Virus record (IMG/VR): IMGVR_UViG_3300046505_000018
Location: 1-46,886 of that record
Reading direction: 5' to 3' (one strand)
Length of the DNA: 46,886 nucleotides
From: a virus
Shown here one piece after another: positions 39,650-46,886 of the stretch. The position numbers and the translations under genes are program-made. Positions within the stretch are counted from its first letter, which is position 1. Each line of letters starts with the position of its first letter. Under the pieces are notes generated by a model. It was given only the letters and a program-made list of their open reading frames with translations, had not been told where the DNA came from and ran no database searches.

Positions 39650-40831
39650 ATGACTGTTGAAGTGAAACACGTATCCGCGTCGTCGATTGCCAGCTTCAAA
39701 CGGTGCCCAATAGCGTACAAGATCGCGTATGTCGATATGCTGCGGCAGGCCGAGGAAGCGGCTCCCCTACGGATCGGTACGAACTGGCACATGGGCGTCG
39801 AGATTCTGGAGGCAGGCGGCACGGTCGAGGAGGCCATCGCTGCCGCGACCGAGGGTTACAACACGATCCCTGATGGCGTTGACCCGACTGACTGGGCCGT
39901 CGAGCGTGAGGTGATCGCCAACGCCATAGCGGCCTACGCCTGGCGGTACGGCGAGGCCCAGGACTTCGAGACCGTGGCGAACGAGCTTGAGTTCGAGCTT
40001 CCCCTGGTCAACCCCGAGACGGGTCACTCGACCCCGAACTTCGTGCGGGTAGGCCGGATCGACCGGATCGTCCGATCCCGCCTGACAGGTGCCCTGCTGG
40101 TGCGTGAGGATAAGAGTACCTCTCGACCCATCGACTCGGGATCGACCTACTGGAACCGCCTGCGGAAGGATACCCAGTCGAAGTTCTACATCCTGGCAGC
40201 CCGTTATCTCCAGAATAGTAGAAATCTCAGGTTCGGCAAGAACGAGGAGGATTGGAACGCCTATCCGACGATCTCCGGCCTCCTCCACTGTGTCTTCCGC
40301 AAGCCCTCGATCAGCCCCAAGAAGCTGACACAGGCTGAGTCGGCAAAGTTCGTGGAGACCGGCGAGTATTGCGGGCAGAAGTTCGTGGTCAAGTGCATAT
40401 TTGACTGGCGGGATATGTGCATAGATGAAGTTAGGGCCGAGGTCGAGATTGGCAAGAAACCGGGCACCTTCGCCCTCCGGGAGACCCCGGCGATGTACGG
40501 GGCACGGCTGTTCGAGGACATGACCACGACCGACGACGACCATCACGGGCCGGACTGGTACTTCGCCCGCAAGGAGGTCGCCTTCACCGACGCCGAGATG
40601 ACGGACTTCGCCTATCAGGTCTGGAACATCCAGAAGACGATGGCCGAGATGACCCGCACCGGCCGGTTCTACGAGAACGAGTCCCAGTGTGAGCCGACCG
40701 GCGGCTTCAAGTGTCCCTACTGCCCGATCTGTTTCAATAACGTGGACCTCTCCACCGGCCTCGTCCCTCCAGGGTTTAAACGCCTGGAGCGGAAGGTCGC
40801 GGAAGAAACCACAACGGAGGTAGGCGAATGA
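39650..40831 (+). CDS. RecB/Cas4-like PD-(D/E)xK nuclease
   Basis: A 393-residue protein. VSASSIASFKRCPIAYKIAY is the typical N-terminal motif with the first cysteine, LRIGTNWHMGVEIL follows, RVGRIDRIVR gives the catalytic aspartate and LLVREDKST the E-x-K pair. DTQSKFYILAARYL supplies the conserved glutamine/tyrosine motif. FKCPYCPICFNN near the C-terminus adds cysteines that, with the N-terminal one, could hold an iron-sulfur cluster. In phages such nucleases work with annealing or recombination ATPases, here the Sak4-like gene two genes on. Confidence 0.85.
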   Translation: MTVEVKHVSASSIASFKRCPIAYKIAYVDMLRQAEEAAPLRIGTNWHMGVEILEAGGTVEEAIAAATEGYNTIPDGVDPTDWAVEREVIANAIAAYAWRYGEAQDFETVANELEFELPLVNPETGHSTPNFVRVGRIDRIVRSRLTGALLVREDKSTSRPIDSGSTYWNRLRKDTQSKFYILAARYLQNSRNLRFGKNEEDWNAYPTISGLLHCVFRKPSISPKKLTQAESAKFVETGEYCGQKFVVKCIFDWRDMCIDEVRAEVEIGKKPGTFALRETPAMYGARLFEDMTTTDDDHHGPDWYFARKEVAFTDAEMTDFAYQVWNIQKTMAEMTRTGRFYENESQCEPTGGFKCPYCPICFNNVDLSTGLVPPGFKRLERKVAEETTTEVGE

Positions 40832-41373
40832 AGTACGTAAGCATCGACATCGAGACGACAGGATTGGACTGGATGCGTTGCCAGGTTCTCCAGGTGGCCT
40901 GCGTCATTGACGACACGGATCACCCCGAGATTCCGGTGGACGATCTTCCATCGTGGTGCAACTACGTGCAGCACGACGAACTACGTGGAGACCCGATGGC
41001 CCTAGCCATGAACCGGAATCGTCTGGAGGCTATCGCCAAGGGTGCGGGACTTCCTCCGACGCACATCTATCCGGCTATCAGCGGATGGCTGGAGCGTCAC
41101 GGACTCGGGACGAGGGGGGTTACAGCCGCCGGCAAGAACTTCTCCGGGTTCGACCGGATATTCTTGAATCGTATGGACGATCAGTTCGTTTGCCTGTTCC
41201 ACCATCGCTCTATCGACCCGACAGTGTGGTTCTGGGAGAAGGACGATCTGGTACTTCCTAGTATGTCAGAGTGTTGTAAGAGGGCCGGCATCCCCTATGA
41301 GGGGACACACGATGCCCTGGACGACGCGAGACTCGTAATCCAACTGGTACGCAAAGGAATGGAGAAACCATAA
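40828..41373 (+). CDS. DnaQ-like 3'-5' exonuclease
   Basis: A 181-residue protein. The DEDD exonuclease motifs are IDIETTGLDW (D7, E9), AAGKNFSGFDRIFL (middle aspartate) and GTHDALDDARLVI (histidine and last aspartate, DEDDh type). Such proteins trim DNA or RNA 3' ends. It is separate from the exonuclease domain of the polymerase. ATGA overlap upstream and TAATG downstream. Confidence 0.85.
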   Translation: MKYVSIDIETTGLDWMRCQVLQVACVIDDTDHPEIPVDDLPSWCNYVQHDELRGDPMALAMNRNRLEAIAKGAGLPPTHIYPAISGWLERHGLGTRGVTAAGKNFSGFDRIFLNRMDDQFVCLFHHRSIDPTVWFWEKDDLVLPSMSECCKRAGIPYEGTHDALDDARLVIQLVRKGMEKP

Positions 41374-42296
41374 TGGCTACCCCGCCCCCCATCAAAGCAG
41401 CGACCCGTGTGCCCCCCAAGGCCACGGCCCCGTCGCCCCAGGCCGCCCCGGTGTCGAACAAGACCTTCACCGTCTCCCCGTGGGACGGTGCCGGCGAGGG
41501 GCAGAAGGTCGTGATCTACGCCGGCTCCGGCAAGGGCAAGACGACCCTGGCGTCGATGGCCCCGGCCCCCGTGTTCATAGGCCTGGACGACGGCGGCCGG
41601 ATGGTTCGCAACCCGATCACTGGGCAGGCCATCGACCACATCTCCGGGATCAGTTCCTTCCGGGATGTACGTTCGGCCCTGTCCCAGCGTGACCTATTCA
41701 CCCCGTATAAGTCGGTGGTGATCGACACGGGCACGATCCTGGAGCTTCTCGCCATCCAGTACGTGCTTGAGACAATCCCGCACGAGAAGGGTGCGAAGGT
41801 CGAACACCTGGACGACTACGGCTATGGCAAGGGCTACAACCACCTATTCGACACGATGCGGCTGTTCTTCGCCGATTGCGACGGCCTGGTTCGCCAGGGG
41901 AAGAACATCATCTTGGTCTGCCAGGAGTGCCCCGTGGTGATCGCCAACGCTGCCGGTGGGAACTACCTCCAGGATGGGCCGAAGCTCTACGCCCCCGGCC
42001 CGGACTCCAAGCAGTCGTTCACCATCCGGGGCTTCTGTTGCGAGTGGGCCGATCATGTTCTTCGGATCGGCTACCTCAAGCAGCAGGTGATCGGTGCCCG
42101 TATGGAGGAACGCCAGGGCAAGGTGAAGGAACACGCCGGCAAGGTGATCGGTGACACTCAGCGGGTCATCTACACGATGCCCACGGACCCGAGCTACTTC
42201 GCCAAGACTCGGACGCTGACCGAGCCCCTGGTCTCGTTCGAGACCCAGGCCGACGATTCCATCTGGAAGATGTTGTTCCCTAACGAATACCAATAG
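41373..42296 (+). CDS. Sak4-like recombination ATPase
   Basis: A 307-residue protein with a proline/alanine-rich start (about residues 1-35), Walker A YAGSGKGKTTLA (about residues 49-60), Walker B SVVIDTGTILE (about 112-122) and IILVCQE further on. The pattern matches the AAA/RecA-core phage nucleotide-binding family that includes the Sak4 annealing proteins. It would promote single-strand annealing together with the SSB-like protein at 42847. Located in a run of recombination genes. Confidence 0.8.
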   Translation: MATPPPIKAATRVPPKATAPSPQAAPVSNKTFTVSPWDGAGEGQKVVIYAGSGKGKTTLASMAPAPVFIGLDDGGRMVRNPITGQAIDHISGISSFRDVRSALSQRDLFTPYKSVVIDTGTILELLAIQYVLETIPHEKGAKVEHLDDYGYGKGYNHLFDTMRLFFADCDGLVRQGKNIILVCQECPVVIANAAGGNYLQDGPKLYAPGPDSKQSFTIRGFCCEWADHVLRIGYLKQQVIGARMEERQGKVKEHAGKVIGDTQRVIYTMPTDPSYFAKTRTLTEPLVSFETQADDSIWKMLFPNEYQ

Positions 42297-42304
42297 GAGG
42301 TATC

Positions 42305-42664
42305 ATGTTCAAACCGCTACATTCCCTCGTGACCGTCATCCTCGACCCCAAGAAGGGTCGCACCGATGGCGGCCTGGTCATCCCCGATGTCTGCGAGGCT
42401 GCGTTCCGTACCGGCGTAGTCCGGGCCGTCGGCCCTGGTCCGACGATGGATGTACCATCGGAGGATGGGGGGGCCATGTACGCCGGCCTCCCGGTCAAGC
42501 CAGGCGACCATGTGGTGATCGGCGTCCAGAAGAACCAGGCTGGCCGGCCGGTCAACCTGGGTGGCATGATCGACGACGATGGCGTCGAGGTCGTCCTGGT
42601 CAACATCCAGGACATCTGGGGCACCATCGACAAGGCCCCGACTGATCTTGCCATCGTGAACTAG
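42305..42664 (+). CDS. GroES-like co-chaperonin
   Basis: A 119-residue protein. FKPLHSLVTVILDPKKGRTD, then GGLVIPDVCEA, GVVRAVGPGPTMD and VKPGDHVVIG follow the GroES/Cpn10 order (PLxDRVxV, GGIxIPD, VxAVGxG, V(K)xGDxV), ending with a strand pair. The region between GGLVIPD and the glycine motif corresponds to the end of the mobile loop. GGAGG and ATG at good spacing. It would cap the host chaperonin, probably to fold capsid or other large phage proteins, like T4 gp31. Confidence 0.8.
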   Translation: MFKPLHSLVTVILDPKKGRTDGGLVIPDVCEAAFRTGVVRAVGPGPTMDVPSEDGGAMYAGLPVKPGDHVVIGVQKNQAGRPVNLGGMIDDDGVEVVLVNIQDIWGTIDKAPTDLAIVN

Positions 42665-42846
42665 GAACAGAGTCCGCGTGGCTAAGGCGAAAGCCGAAGG
42701 ACAAGAGACGGGTGGGCCATCACGAACCCGTCCACAAATGAGGCTCTGACAGTAGGCCAACGGTAGGCCAAACCTCATCACCGAGGCAGCCGGGAGAGAC
42801 CGGCAACTTTGAACTTTACCGCCCCATAGGGGCAGAGGATATGCAG
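42665..42846 (+). ncRNA. Five-hairpin structured leader or RNA
   Basis: No gene fits. Hairpins are: GTCC/GGAC (42672-42702) enclosing GGC-GAAA-GCC; GACGGGT/ACCCGTC (42707-42732); ATGAGG/CCTCAT (42738-42778), with GTAGGCCAA twice in its loop (42752 and 42763); GCCGG/CCGGC (42789-42804); GCCCC-ATA-GGGGC (42821-42833). AGAGG and the start codon follow immediately. The density of perfect stems argues for a functional RNA or translational control element. Confidence 0.65.
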
Positions 42847-43704
42847 ATGAATGCTATTGATCGTCCCGGCACGTTCCGGGGAAAGCCCCTGGAGTGGGGT
42901 GTGTCTGAAACCAAGAACGGTTTTCCGCAGTTCGTGGTCCGATTCCAGGCCACAGAGTTCTACGATGAGGAGGCCGGTGCCTACATGCCGTGGGCCGAGT
43001 ACGACCAGGAGGCGACGGCCTTCCTCGTGCTGTTCACCAAGAAGGACGAACAGTGGGTCGAACTCCTCAACGCCGCCCAGGTCAAGAAGGTGTTTGGCTG
43101 GGATGGACTGACCTTCGAGTCCCTGGCGAACGGGAAATATGAGGGCCTGACGGTTCTGTTCCGTGTGGAGCCCAACACCTACAACGGCCAGACCACCCTC
43201 AAGGTGACGTGGATCGACACGGCGGATTCCAATCCGACCAAGACCCTGACCAAGTACGACTCGTCGAAGCTGGCCGCCATGACCCAGGCCATGAGCGGGG
43301 CGTTGAAGCCCTCGACCCAGGCTCCTGCCCCGGCAAAGGCCCCGGCGAAGGCACCGGCTCGTGGTCCGGGCCGCCCCCCAAAGTCTACCCTGCCGGCGTC
43401 CCAGGCCGCTCCCGCCGGGGCGAAGCCCGGTGCCCCCTCGACGGCCACACCGCCGCGTGTTTCACCTGCACCCGCACCGGCTGCCCCCTCTGGCAACCCA
43501 CCCCCGGTGAACCCGGTGATCTGGACCCAGGAGACGGCCTGGAATGCGGTGAATGAGATGAAGTCGAAGGACGTGACCGACGAGAAGTTGGCCGAGGTAT
43601 GGGTCGCCGAGGGCGGCAAGATCGGCAAGACCGAGGACAAGTTCACGTCGGCCGACTGGGAGGCCGTCAAGGTTGCCGTGCAGAGTCAGACGGCAATCTT
43701 CTAA
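42847..43704 (+). CDS. SSB-like / DUF669-type DNA-binding protein with Pro/Ala linker
   Basis: A 285-residue protein. Residues 1-135 look like an OB-fold-type beta domain (RPGTFRGKPLEWGVSETKNG, FPQFVVRFQATEFYDEEAG, TTLKVTWIDTADS). Residues about 155-230 are a proline/alanine-rich linker with an AT-hook-like GRPPK, and the last 60 residues form a helical domain. A single-strand-binding role fits its place after the Sak4-like and nuclease genes, but is inferred. ATG 42847 has AGAGG eight bases upstream; ATG 42841 is too close. Confidence 0.55.
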   Translation: MNAIDRPGTFRGKPLEWGVSETKNGFPQFVVRFQATEFYDEEAGAYMPWAEYDQEATAFLVLFTKKDEQWVELLNAAQVKKVFGWDGLTFESLANGKYEGLTVLFRVEPNTYNGQTTLKVTWIDTADSNPTKTLTKYDSSKLAAMTQAMSGALKPSTQAPAPAKAPAKAPARGPGRPPKSTLPASQAAPAGAKPGAPSTATPPRVSPAPAPAAPSGNPPPVNPVIWTQETAWNAVNEMKSKDVTDEKLAEVWVAEGGKIGKTEDKFTSADWEAVKVAVQSQTAIF

Positions 43705-43708
43705 GAAC

Positions 43709-43800
43709 TGACCCGCCTCAAGATCGGGTCACAGGCAGGGTGCGGGCTCTGGGTGCCTAGCTGGCGGACGCACTAGGAGAACACCCATCCCGGCCCTGCC
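43709..43800 (+). ncRNA. Hairpin plus long rod-shaped RNA structure
   Basis: GACCCG/CGGGTC (43710-43730) is followed by a rod from 43734 to 43800 with stems GGCAGGG/CCCTGCC, CGGG/CCCG, TGGGTG/CACCCA and an apical CCTAG/CTAGG, 22 pairs in all. Only small bulges interrupt it. There is no T-loop sequence, so it is not a tRNA. The next gene's TTGGAG starts four bases later. Confidence 0.65.
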
Positions 43801-43815
43801 ACATTGGAGAACACA

Positions 43816-44004
43816 ATGCCACGCAGACGCAAAGATGTATCCGAGGGCCAGCGGAACTCGATCAAGGCCTGGTACGAGCAGGGCCAGGGCTTGAAGGCGA
43901 TCTCCCTCAAGTTAGGTCACAACATGGAAGTGATCCGCCGCGTCCTCGTCGAGATGAACGTGACGATACGGCCAGTCGGCCGCCCCTCGCAACTGGCCGA
44001 CTAG
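43816..44004 (+). CDS. Small helix-turn-helix protein
   Basis: A 62-residue basic protein. SEGQRNSIKAWYEQGQGLKA then ISLKLGHNMEVIRRVLVEM reads as a helix-turn-helix of the resolvase/Psq type, with RPVGRPSQ as an AT-hook-like tail. It may regulate phage transcription or recruit replication proteins. It lies between two structured RNA elements. TTGGAG precedes the ATG. Confidence 0.65.
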   Translation: MPRRRKDVSEGQRNSIKAWYEQGQGLKAISLKLGHNMEVIRRVLVEMNVTIRPVGRPSQLAD

Positions 44005-44007
44005 CAT

Positions 44008-44123
44008 CCGGCGGTAGCCCAACGGGAGAGGCAGCCTGACAAGGGAGAGTGGCCAGGACGGAACCACCGAATACTCGGTCGTGTCCGTATCGCCTAGTGT
44101 GGGTTCAAATCCCACCCGCCGTA
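44008..44123 (+). tRNA. Oversized tRNA-like element (about 115 bases)
   Basis: CGGCGG (44009-44014) pairs with CCGCCG (44116-44121). TA and D-arm GCCCAACGGGAGAGGC are followed by T-arm GTGGG-TTCAAAT-CCCAC (44099-44115). The 66 bases between them are too long for a normal anticodon and variable arm and contain ACCGA-ATAC-TCGGT inside GGAC/GTCC. No anticodon can be assigned. It could be an intron-bearing tRNA or a tRNA mimic. Position 1:72 is again mismatched (C:T). Confidence 0.5.
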
Positions 44124-44134
44124 TTGGAGATCGA

Positions 44135-46384
44135 ATGGGCCTCGACGATGATCTGATTTTGTTTCAGAAGAACGCCTGGCCGGCGATGGTGGCCGATCTA
44201 GCTCACGACCTGGGAGTGTCACCCGAGTCCCTGACCGCACTGGGGATCGGGTGGATGCCGGCCGAGGCCTGCTGGGTGTTCCCCGAGCGGGATGCCGAGG
44301 GCCAGGTTGTCGGCCTGTCTCGCCGATTCAAAGACGGGAAGAAGCTGTCCACCAAGGGCAGCAAGAGAGGACTTACTTATGCCGTGTCGCCGGAGTGGGA
44401 GATCGGGTCGAAGGGCGAAGCGTACACCCCAGGCCCGCACAACTGGGTCAAGGTCGAAGCGGCCGGCGTCGAGTGTCCTATCTGCGGGCACGACAATTGG
44501 TGCTTGGTGTCTTCGGAAAATCCGTCTGATCCAAAGGCGGTCATCTGCGGCAGAACTGCGGAAGGTGCGAAACAGCCTCTCGGAGATGCGGGATACTTGC
44601 ATATCCGCAAATCTGACGGTAACGTGTCCCGTCTGGAATCTGTGCTCCCAATGTCAGATTTGCCTGTTGTCGTTGTCGAAGGTCAGAGCGATGTTGCAGC
44701 GGCCCTCACTCTCGGGTTCGTCGGAGTTGGAAAACCTTCGGCGTCTGGCGGCCTATCGACTCTCGGGGCTCTCCTGGTAGGTCGAGAAGTCGTGGTCATC
44801 GGGGAGAACGACGCCGGGGCCGGCCGCCTCGGGATGGAGAAGACCTTTGAAGCACTCAAGCCCAAGGCCAAGAAAGTTATCAAGCTCATGCCGCCGGAGG
44901 GGATCAAAGACCTTCGGGCCTGGATTCGGGCTGGTCTTAATCAAGACGACCTCCTCGCCGCCATCGCCCTCGGGGAGACCACAAGCTCCTCTGACCTTCT
45001 TGAATCAACCGCTCCAATGGACATCTCCGACCGCTGGTTGCGTGATCGGCACTCTATCGGCGATCTGCCGATCCTTAGGATGTACTCCGGGAACTGGTTT
45101 CGATTCGACGGCAAGAAGTACGCGAAGGTCGAGGACAAGACCTTCGTCCGGGGCGACCTCTACCGCTTCCTCAAGGGGAAGAACGCGAAGGTGATCGGGT
45201 CCAAGGGCGAGGTATCGGTCAAACCATACGAGGCCGATGCCCACCGGGTCAGCGACATCTTGGACACCCTGACGACAGTGTGCCCCGTGTACGAGGACGC
45301 CCCCTGCTGGCTGGACGGCGACGACCATCCCCGGACAGAGAACATCGTCAGCTTCGACAACGGGCTCCTACTCCTACCGGACCTGGACCTGGACCCTTCA
45401 TCGCCACAGTTCTTCTCGATGACGGCCATGCCCTACAGTTGGAGCAAGTCGTCACGTTGTGACCGATGGCTACAGTTCCTAGAGGAGGTGTTCCCCAATG
45501 ACCCGCAAGAAGCGGCCTTGCTCCAAGAGTGGTTCGGCTACAACCTCGTCGCCGATACATCCGAAGAGAAGCTCATGTTTTTTGTTGGACGACCTGGAGC
45601 AGGAAAGGGAACGGTGCTTGAAGCACTTCGAGCGATGCTTGGCCCAGGGCAAGTTGCATCTACCTCCTTCGACTCCCTCGTGGGTGACTTCGGCCTCCAG
45701 CCTCTCCTGGGAAAACTCGCCGCGATTATGCCGGATGCTCACATTACTAAGAGGGGTGATCCGGCTAAGGCCCTCCAGGTTTTGAAGGAGATCAGCGGCC
45801 GGGACTCGGTGAGCATCAACCGCAAGAACAAGGACTTCCTCAGTGACCATAAACTGTCGTGTCGTTTCACGATCTCCGTCAACTCGATGCCTGACCTGCC
45901 CGACCATGAGCGATCCCTCGACCGCCGACTGCTATTGCTGCACTTTGGCGAGTCGTTCGCGGGTCGAGAGGACACTGGCCTCAAGGACACGATCCGGGAA
46001 GAAGCGGCCGGGATCGCGGTCTGGGCCGTCCAAGGACTCCTCCGACTGAGGGAACATGGCTGGACCGCCCCGGAGTCGGCCAGGCCGGTGATCGAGGAGT
46101 TCCGTAAGCAGTCCTCGCCGATCTCCGAGTTCGCGGGCGAGTTCTGCGTGACGGATAAGTCGGCGATGGTCCCGAGCCTGATGGTCTACGACGCCTACCT
46201 CCACTGGTGCAAAGACCAGGGGGCATTCGCCGGCTCACAATGTAGGTTCAGTCAGAGGTTTTTACTCTTGCATCCTGGCGTTCGACCGGATAGAATACCC
46301 TGGCAAGGGAAACAAGTCCGCGGGTTCCTGGGGGTGAAGCTGACCCAGGAGGCCGTGGAGAGATATTTGATCGGTAGGAGGTAG
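44135..46384 (+). CDS. Primase-helicase (Toprim plus D5-like SF3 helicase)
   Basis: A 749-residue protein. CPICGHDNWC (114-123) and C138 form a zinc site. The Toprim part has PVVVVEGQSDVAAA (from 177) and VVIGENDAGAGRLG, then GIKDLRAW. The middle is a D5_N-type domain. The helicase has Walker A GRPGAGKGT (485-493), AIMPDAH in the Walker B place, and FTISVNSMPDLPDHERSLDR with sensor asparagine and arginine finger. It would unwind DNA and make primers for the polymerase at 36229. TTGGAG (44125-44130) sets ATG 44135. Confidence 0.9.
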   Translation: MGLDDDLILFQKNAWPAMVADLAHDLGVSPESLTALGIGWMPAEACWVFPERDAEGQVVGLSRRFKDGKKLSTKGSKRGLTYAVSPEWEIGSKGEAYTPGPHNWVKVEAAGVECPICGHDNWCLVSSENPSDPKAVICGRTAEGAKQPLGDAGYLHIRKSDGNVSRLESVLPMSDLPVVVVEGQSDVAAALTLGFVGVGKPSASGGLSTLGALLVGREVVVIGENDAGAGRLGMEKTFEALKPKAKKVIKLMPPEGIKDLRAWIRAGLNQDDLLAAIALGETTSSSDLLESTAPMDISDRWLRDRHSIGDLPILRMYSGNWFRFDGKKYAKVEDKTFVRGDLYRFLKGKNAKVIGSKGEVSVKPYEADAHRVSDILDTLTTVCPVYEDAPCWLDGDDHPRTENIVSFDNGLLLLPDLDLDPSSPQFFSMTAMPYSWSKSSRCDRWLQFLEEVFPNDPQEAALLQEWFGYNLVADTSEEKLMFFVGRPGAGKGTVLEALRAMLGPGQVASTSFDSLVGDFGLQPLLGKLAAIMPDAHITKRGDPAKALQVLKEISGRDSVSINRKNKDFLSDHKLSCRFTISVNSMPDLPDHERSLDRRLLLLHFGESFAGREDTGLKDTIREEAAGIAVWAVQGLLRLREHGWTAPESARPVIEEFRKQSSPISEFAGEFCVTDKSAMVPSLMVYDAYLHWCKDQGAFAGSQCRFSQRFLLLHPGVRPDRIPWQGKQVRGFLGVKLTQEAVERYLIGRR

Positions 46385-46386
46385 AG

Positions 46387-46698
46387 ATGTCAGACGTGTT
46401 GATTCGAGCATACCGTGACCCGCTCAGTCGTAGTGTATCTGTGGTCGCAGTTGGTCAAGGACCAGCGTATTGCGTGGCCGAACCACTGGTAATGAGGACA
46501 GTTCCAGCGGGGACACTCCTCCGTCCTATGTGCCACCTCGATCCCAACGAGGCTCAGACACTCATGGACGACCTATGGCAGGCCGGCCTCCGTCCCTCAG
46601 AGGGCTCCGGTTCCGCCGGCTCCCTGGCCGCCACCGAGCGTCACTTGGCCGATATGCAGAAGATCGCGTTCAAGTTCCTGGAAGGAAAGACCGTATGA
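46387..46698 (+). CDS. Conserved phage hypothetical protein
   Basis: A 103-residue protein. The N-terminal half is beta-rich (VLIRAYRDPLSRSVSVVAVG), and the C-terminal half has a segment ending LMDDLWQAGLRPSEG and a helix beginning ATERHLADMQKIAFKFL. The pattern (Q(x)LMDxLWxxGxRPxEG ... HLxDMR) is known from many phages without function. TAGGAGG precedes the ATG; ATGA overlap downstream. Confidence 0.75.
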   Translation: MSDVLIRAYRDPLSRSVSVVAVGQGPAYCVAEPLVMRTVPAGTLLRPMCHLDPNEAQTLMDDLWQAGLRPSEGSGSAGSLAATERHLADMQKIAFKFLEGKTV

Positions 46699-46886
46699 CA
46701 CTTAGAGAGTTCATGGCCCGGCGTCAGATGAGTAGCCGTCGTTCCCCCTCTCTACATCGAGAGATGTTGCACGAGATCAGTCAGGCGGCATGGGCAACCT
46801 TCGAGGAAGGAGAGCTCCTGGAGGTCAAGAAGGGGAGGCTGGAGGCGATGTTCACCGCCCTTATCCACCTCAACCAGAGGGCCTTG
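46695..46886 (+). CDS. Small hypothetical protein, N-terminal part (continues at 1-162)
   Basis: ATGA overlap with the preceding gene. The frame (MTLREFMARRQMSSRRSPSL) is open to the window end and continues in frame at base 136 of the left end through the terminal repeat, giving about 73 residues. Basic N-terminus; function unknown. It shows that the two window ends belong together. Confidence 0.75.
   Translation, partial: MTLREFMARRQMSSRRSPSLHREMLHEISQAAWATFEEGELLEVKKGRLEAMFTALIHLNQRAL
46752..46886. repeat. Terminal direct repeat, right copy
   Basis: Identical to 1-135 except A46878 versus G127. See the left copy. Confidence 0.95.

Noticed and set aside
43734-43800. Considered as tRNA because of the seven-pair terminal stem
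   Set aside because: There is no T-loop sequence and the interior pairs as one continuous rod.
44008-44123. Considered as tmRNA
   Set aside because: Far too short, no tag reading frame ending in AA, and no pseudoknots visible.
1-46886. Prophage or temperate lifestyle genes
   Set aside because: No integrase, excisionase, attachment site or clear CI-type repressor was seen; a temperate lifestyle is unsupported.

Overview
The window is an essentially complete dsDNA bacteriophage genome of podovirus type, most likely a circularly permuted or circularised metagenomic assembly. The first 135 bases recur at the end with one mismatch (G127 versus A46878). This gives a unit of about 46.75 kb, and one gene (46695 to the end, then 1-162) runs across the join. 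Packaging and head genes (large terminase, portal, scaffold, capsid) and a short-tail set (adaptor, nozzle-like, fibre, very large ejection-type proteins) are present. I see no tape measure, tail sheath, integrase, transposase or CRISPR array. The DNA is GC-rich, starts are preceded by TTGGAG/GGAGG, and promoters look like bacterial sigma-70 sites. One phage protein (35079-35684) has a signal peptide, dockerin-type repeats and a PEP-CTERM tail. That combination is typical of Planctomycetota and relatives, so a host from that group is my best but unproven inference.

Layout. Two long transcription arms diverge from a control region at about 28.67-30.17 kb and converge at 5201-5204, where the stop codons of the facing genes share one CTAG. 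The minus arm (28670 down to 5201) is the late/structural block. In transcription order it holds two small virion-type proteins, a repeat-rich tail spike, an HExxH protein, a small-terminase candidate, large terminase, portal, small head proteins, an FmdB-type zinc ribbon, an unexpected four-helix membrane protein, scaffold, a major capsid candidate (apparently starting at ACG), head-tail adaptor, nozzle-like protein, glycine-rich fibre, three internal/ejection-type proteins and a small membrane protein. The plus arm (29053 up to the end, then 1-5204) holds chains of very small genes, mostly with ATGA or TAATG overlaps. It then carries the replication and recombination set: endonuclease VII, family A DNA polymerase, VRR-NUC, RecB-like nuclease, DnaQ-like exonuclease, Sak4-like ATPase, GroES-like protein, an SSB-like protein and a Toprim primase-helicase. 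After the join come nucleotide metabolism (DUF5664 fused to a nucleoside deoxyribosyltransferase), RNA ligase, a calcineurin-like phosphoesterase and membrane proteins that are lysis candidates.

Control and RNA features. The control region has a strong minus promoter, two perfect 31-bp repeats exactly 50 bp apart plus a diverged third copy, a strong plus-strand terminator, and an AT-rich island with eight TCTAAC/GTTAGA boxes, a (GT)13 run and a plus promoter with two of the boxes in or next to it. The most unusual theme is structured RNA between plus-arm genes. There are three tRNA-like elements with good acceptor and T arms but abnormal middles, a five-hairpin leader and a long rod, most of them ending just before the Shine-Dalgarno of the next gene. 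Their presence together with an RNA ligase/phosphoesterase pair suggests a possible RNA-repair or tRNA-decoy system. That is a hypothesis only.
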